From Necropsobacter rosorum (GTDB lineage: Bacteria > Pseudomonadota > Gammaproteobacteria > Enterobacterales > Pasteurellaceae), in NCBI GenBank assembly GCA_000751835.1, contig CCMQ01000008.1:248001-312000 (forward strand): DNA of 64,000 bases. Direction: 5' to 3'. Positions 61,342 to 64,000 of the stretch are shown here, piece by piece (positions within the stretch are counted from its first letter, which is position 1; every line of letters begins with the position of its first letter). The notes under the pieces are model-generated. The model worked only from the letters and a program-made list of their open reading frames with translations, was not told the DNA's origin and searched no databases. A program made the translations under genes and the position numbers.

Positions 61342-62829
61342 TTATTTTTTTATTCTGGATTTTATGGCAAAAAGAATAATTAGTGCCGTGAGAATAAAAA
61401 ATGTTGTTGCAATAGGGGCTTTAAAAAACTCGGCGAAATTTCCTTGAGAAAACATCAGCCCTCGTCTTAAATTAATTTCTGCTAACGGTCCTATAATAAA
61501 TCCTAATATAAATGGTGCAGATGGAATTGATAATTTATAAAAACCGAATCCTATCACCCCAAATAATACTGTCGCCCATACATCAAAGAAGTTATTTCTG
61601 ACACCAAATGCACCGATAATACAGAATAAGAAGATAGCTGGTAATAGAAAATGCTTCGGTATAGAAAGAACTTTAGTAAATATTTTTAAACCATAAAACT
61701 CCATCATAAACATGATAATGGCACCAAAAAACATCGCTGAAAAAATTGCATATACAATGCTAATGTTTTCAGTAAACATTAATGGTCCCGGGATAATACC
61801 GTGTAAGGTTAATCCTCCCAGTAAAATTGCTGTCACCGTATCGCCGGGAATACCTAATGCTAATAGGGGGACTAATGCACCACCGATTGCGGCATTATTT
61901 GATGCCTCGGAAGCTACAACGCCATCAATAATTCCGGTTCCGTATTTTTCCGGGTATTTAGATGTTGATTTGGAAACAGTATATGCCATTACGTTTGCCG
62001 CTCCCCCTCCGATACCGGGTAAGATGCCGATTCCCGTACCTAATGATGCAGAGACTAAAAAATTTTTAGTTTGGCTGAAAAATTCTTTTATGGAAAAACC
62101 GAGCCCTTTTTCTATTTTAATAGCATTAATAACCTGCATATTTTGATGCTCGGATTTAACTGTATCTGCCTTGGTGATAATTTCATTGATTGCAAATAAT
62201 CCGATAAGAACAGGAAGTACGTCGAAACCATAAGCAATTTCTTCTGAACCAAAGGTAAATCTATTTACGGAAGCAATACTATCCATTCCTACTGTTGCAA
62301 ACATACACCCCATTAGCCCTGAGATTAAGCCTTTCCAAATATTATTGCCAGATAATCCTACGAGCATACTTAAAGAAAATAATGCTACGGCGAAATACTC
62401 ATAGGCACCGAATTTAATCGCTATTTTAGCTAAGACTGGTGATAGAAATATCAGAATAATAGTTGAGAATAGCGTTCCCAGAAAAGAGAATGTCACACCA
62501 ACTCCCAATGCTTTAAAGGCCTGATTTTTCTTTGTCATCGGATATCCATCAAAACATGTGGCAATTGACGATGGTGTGCCGGGGATACCGGTTAAGATAG
62601 CAGTGATTAATCCACCTGAAATACCGCCGATATAAAGTGCAATTAGCAAAATAACGGCAATATTAGGATCTAGTGCATAAGTGATAGGTAAAAACAATGC
62701 TAGTGCCATTGTTGCCGATAATCCCGGCACTGAACCAAAAATGATCCCGATAAACACACCGCCCAATAGACAAATTAAACCGCTTATCGTGAATAAAGAG
62801 GAGGTGGCCTGAAATAATGAATCAAACAT
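61342..62829 (-). CDS. Tripartite tricarboxylate transporter large permease (TctA family)
   Basis: This 495-residue membrane protein has about twelve helices. The duplicated family motif is seen in 'FGSVPGLSATMALALFLP' and 'ILPGIGGGAANVMAYTVSKS'. 'ALGIPGDTVTAILLGGLTLHG' marks the second half. Along with TctB it forms the ion-gradient-driven channel for the ligand brought by TctC. It lies 15 bases after tctB and 24 bases before tctC. Confidence 0.93.
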   Translation of the reverse strand: MFDSLFQATSSLFTISGLICLLGGVFIGIIFGSVPGLSATMALALFLPITYALDPNIAVILLIALYIGGISGGLITAILTGIPGTPSSIATCFDGYPMTKKNQAFKALGVGVTFSFLGTLFSTIILIFLSPVLAKIAIKFGAYEYFAVALFSLSMLVGLSGNNIWKGLISGLMGCMFATVGMDSIASVNRFTFGSEEIAYGFDVLPVLIGLFAINEIITKADTVKSEHQNMQVINAIKIEKGLGFSIKEFFSQTKNFLVSASLGTGIGILPGIGGGAANVMAYTVSKSTSKYPEKYGTGIIDGVVASEASNNAAIGGALVPLLALGIPGDTVTAILLGGLTLHGIIPGPLMFTENISIVYAIFSAMFFGAIIMFMMEFYGLKIFTKVLSIPKHFLLPAIFLFCIIGAFGVRNNFFDVWATVLFGVIGFGFYKLSIPSAPFILGFIIGPLAEINLRRGLMFSQGNFAEFFKAPIATTFFILTALIILFAIKSRIKK

Positions 62830-62844
62830 AGATTTATTTCCTCT

Positions 62845-63321
62845 CTAAAATAATAAACCTGAAGGCATTGTTAAGTTTAGATAATAACTGAATATATGAT
62901 ATGCAATAATCGGTAATACAATCGAAAATACAGCATATATCCAATACACTTTTTTTACATATTGAGGAGTTAATAGTAAAGATAAAAGAAATAAAAACGG
63001 TATTGAGGTCGAAATAAAACCCAGATACTGCATTAATAATACATAAACGAAAATTAATCCGATAACAGAAAAAATTCGTTGCCAATCTGTCTTTTTCTTT
63101 AATTCCTCAGATGATTTCGTTTTAATTTTAAAAAATGATGTTATTGTTAAAATTATTGATGAAAATAGCAACAATGAGCCGTAAATTTTGGGCATAAAAT
63201 CAGCTTCAACACTAACGAGATCTTTCGTTTCAATCAGAAATGCATTAACTAAATAAAATAATGCAACAAAGAAAAAGATGATTCCGGCCAGAAAGTTTTT
63301 ATCTGAGATATATTTATTCAT
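62845..63321 (-). CDS. Tripartite tricarboxylate transporter small permease (TctB family)
   Basis: This 158-residue protein has four predicted helices (about residues 10-28, 40-60, 84-104 and 112-150). 'ISDKNFLAGIIFFFVALFYL' and 'ADFMPKIYGSLLLFSSIIL' match TctB proteins. An ATG at 63336 is in frame, but GGAGA 8 bases before the ATG at 63321 favours the shorter form. It is 63 bases after the dehydrogenase stop, with no terminator seen in between. Confidence 0.88.
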   Translation of the reverse strand: MNKYISDKNFLAGIIFFFVALFYLVNAFLIETKDLVSVEADFMPKIYGSLLLFSSIILTITSFFKIKTKSSEELKKKTDWQRIFSVIGLIFVYVLLMQYLGFISTSIPFLFLLSLLLTPQYVKKVYWIYAVFSIVLPIIAYHIFSYYLNLTMPSGLLF

Positions 63322-63384
63322 ATGACTGTTCTCCATACAATAGCAGTTTTATCAGTAGAGTTAAGTTACTATTTAATCATTCTG

Positions 63385-64000
63385 TTAAATAATCTTCTGA
63401 TAAATTAACCGGATATCTGTTTTGGTCATCTCTTTAGGGTTGTTGTCCAATAAACGTCGAACTGTGAATGCCGAATCGACCAGTTCATCTAATACATCCT
63501 CAGTAATCCCAACGGATTTAAGATCACATTTAATTTCAAGATCACGGATAAGAGCATACAGTTCATCAATCATTTTTTGGGCTGCTTGACGCTGTGTCAG
63601 CCCTTGTACATCTAGGTTCATGGCCTTTGCCACATTAGCAAATTTTTCTTCACAGACATCAAGATTAAACTGCATGACATCAGGTAGTAGAATGGCATTA
63701 GATAGACCATGAGGAATATGGTATTTACCGCCCAAAGGATAAGAGAGCGCGTGAACTGCAACTGTGCTTGAGGTCGCAATACAAACTCCGCCGAAATAGG
63801 CGCCTAAAATCATATCTTCTCTTGCATTTAAATCTGCTCCGTTTTGGTAAGCAGTTCGAATACTACGAGAAATTAATTTGATAGATTTCAATGCAAAAGT
63901 ATCACTGAACGGATTAGATTTTCTCGAGATATAACATTCAATCGCATGACATAATGCATCGATACCTGTATTTGCTGTTATATGCTTTGGCAATCCAACA
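63385..64000 (-). CDS. Iron-containing alcohol dehydrogenase (partial, 5' end outside the window)
   Basis: This is the C-terminal 205 residues of a group III iron-dependent alcohol dehydrogenase. The open frame continues to the window edge, so the gene starts outside. Metal-binding His residues are in 'TGIDALCHAIECYIS' and in the signature 'GGKYHIPHGLSNAILLPDVM'. It is upstream of, and probably cotranscribed with, the TctBAC genes. It may oxidise the imported compound or a product of it, for example a hydroxy acid. The N-terminal cofactor domain cannot be seen. Confidence 0.88.
   Translation of the reverse strand, partial: VGLPKHITANTGIDALCHAIECYISRKSNPFSDTFALKSIKLISRSIRTAYQNGADLNAREDMILGAYFGGVCIATSSTVAVHALSYPLGGKYHIPHGLSNAILLPDVMQFNLDVCEEKFANVAKAMNLDVQGLTQRQAAQKMIDELYALIRDLEIKCDLKSVGITEDVLDELVDSAFTVRRLLDNNPKEMTKTDIRLIYQKII

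Noticed and set aside
53504-64000. Prophage or integrative element as the explanation of the AT-rich block
   Set aside because: No integrase, att-type repeats, tRNA target or phage genes are seen; only metabolic genes are present up to the window end.

Overview
The window is chromosomal DNA from a member of the Pasteurellaceae. The 9-mer AAGTGCGGT (or its complement ACCGCACTT), the Haemophilus-type DNA uptake signal sequence (USS), recurs inside and between genes over most of the first 53 kb. Gene order also fits the family: secB-gpsA-cysE followed by an AroE-like gene, mioC-oriC-mnmG-rsmG-atp, and lptM-lysA. The sodium-pumping oxaloacetate decarboxylase (oadGAB) and the many sugar and acid uptake systems suggest a fermentative, CO2-fixing type such as the Basfia/Mannheimia succiniciproducens or Actinobacillus succinogenes group. 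The genus is an inference; no rRNA or tRNA gene is visible.

Layout. 0-5 kb (+): a rhodanese-like membrane protein, SecB, GpsA, CysE, an AroE-like dehydrogenase and an MgtC-family protein. 5-12.5 kb (-): selA-selB, a decayed IS3-family element, gyrB and glpX. 12.7-23.6 kb (+): zapB, mioC, the replication origin oriC (about 13.49-13.96 kb), mnmG, rsmG and the full nine-gene ATP synthase operon atpIBEFHAGDC. 23.7-34.4 kb: a HAD phosphatase, gpt, pepD, a PACE-type efflux protein, an aldo/keto reductase, oadGAB with a candidate CRP-dependent promoter, a MarC protein and the ABC-F protein YheS. 34.5-38.9 kb (+): a periplasmic PepSY protein followed by an OmpR-type response regulator and its sensor kinase, then lptM-lysA.

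38.9-45.2 kb (-): a galactitol/tagatose operon in the order lacD-gatZ-gatA-gatB-gatC-gatD-gatR. It has the E. coli gat layout, but a class I LacD aldolase stands where the class II GatY should be. 45.4-53.5 kb: a YebE-type protein, a subtilisin-like autotransporter, a glutathione S-transferase homologue, divergent ilvC/ilvY and rarD.

53.5-64 kb (-): a distinctly AT-rich block with almost no USS. It holds two solute-binding-protein-dependent carboxylate/sugar-acid systems. The first is a TRAP transporter with a LacI regulator, a PfkB kinase and a 2-ketoaldonate-type reductase, which looks like a 2-ketogluconate-type pathway. The second is a tripartite tricarboxylate (TctABC) transporter with a DeoR regulator and an iron-containing alcohol dehydrogenase cut by the window end. 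Base composition and USS depletion suggest later acquisition.

The most unusual items are the lacD/gatZ hybrid operon, the TRAP-fed ketoaldonate operon with a perfect-arm 18-bp operator, the origin region, the OmpR-type direct repeat before the PepSY operon, and USS inverted pairs used as terminator hairpins. No CRISPR array, prophage or recognisable novel defence system was found.
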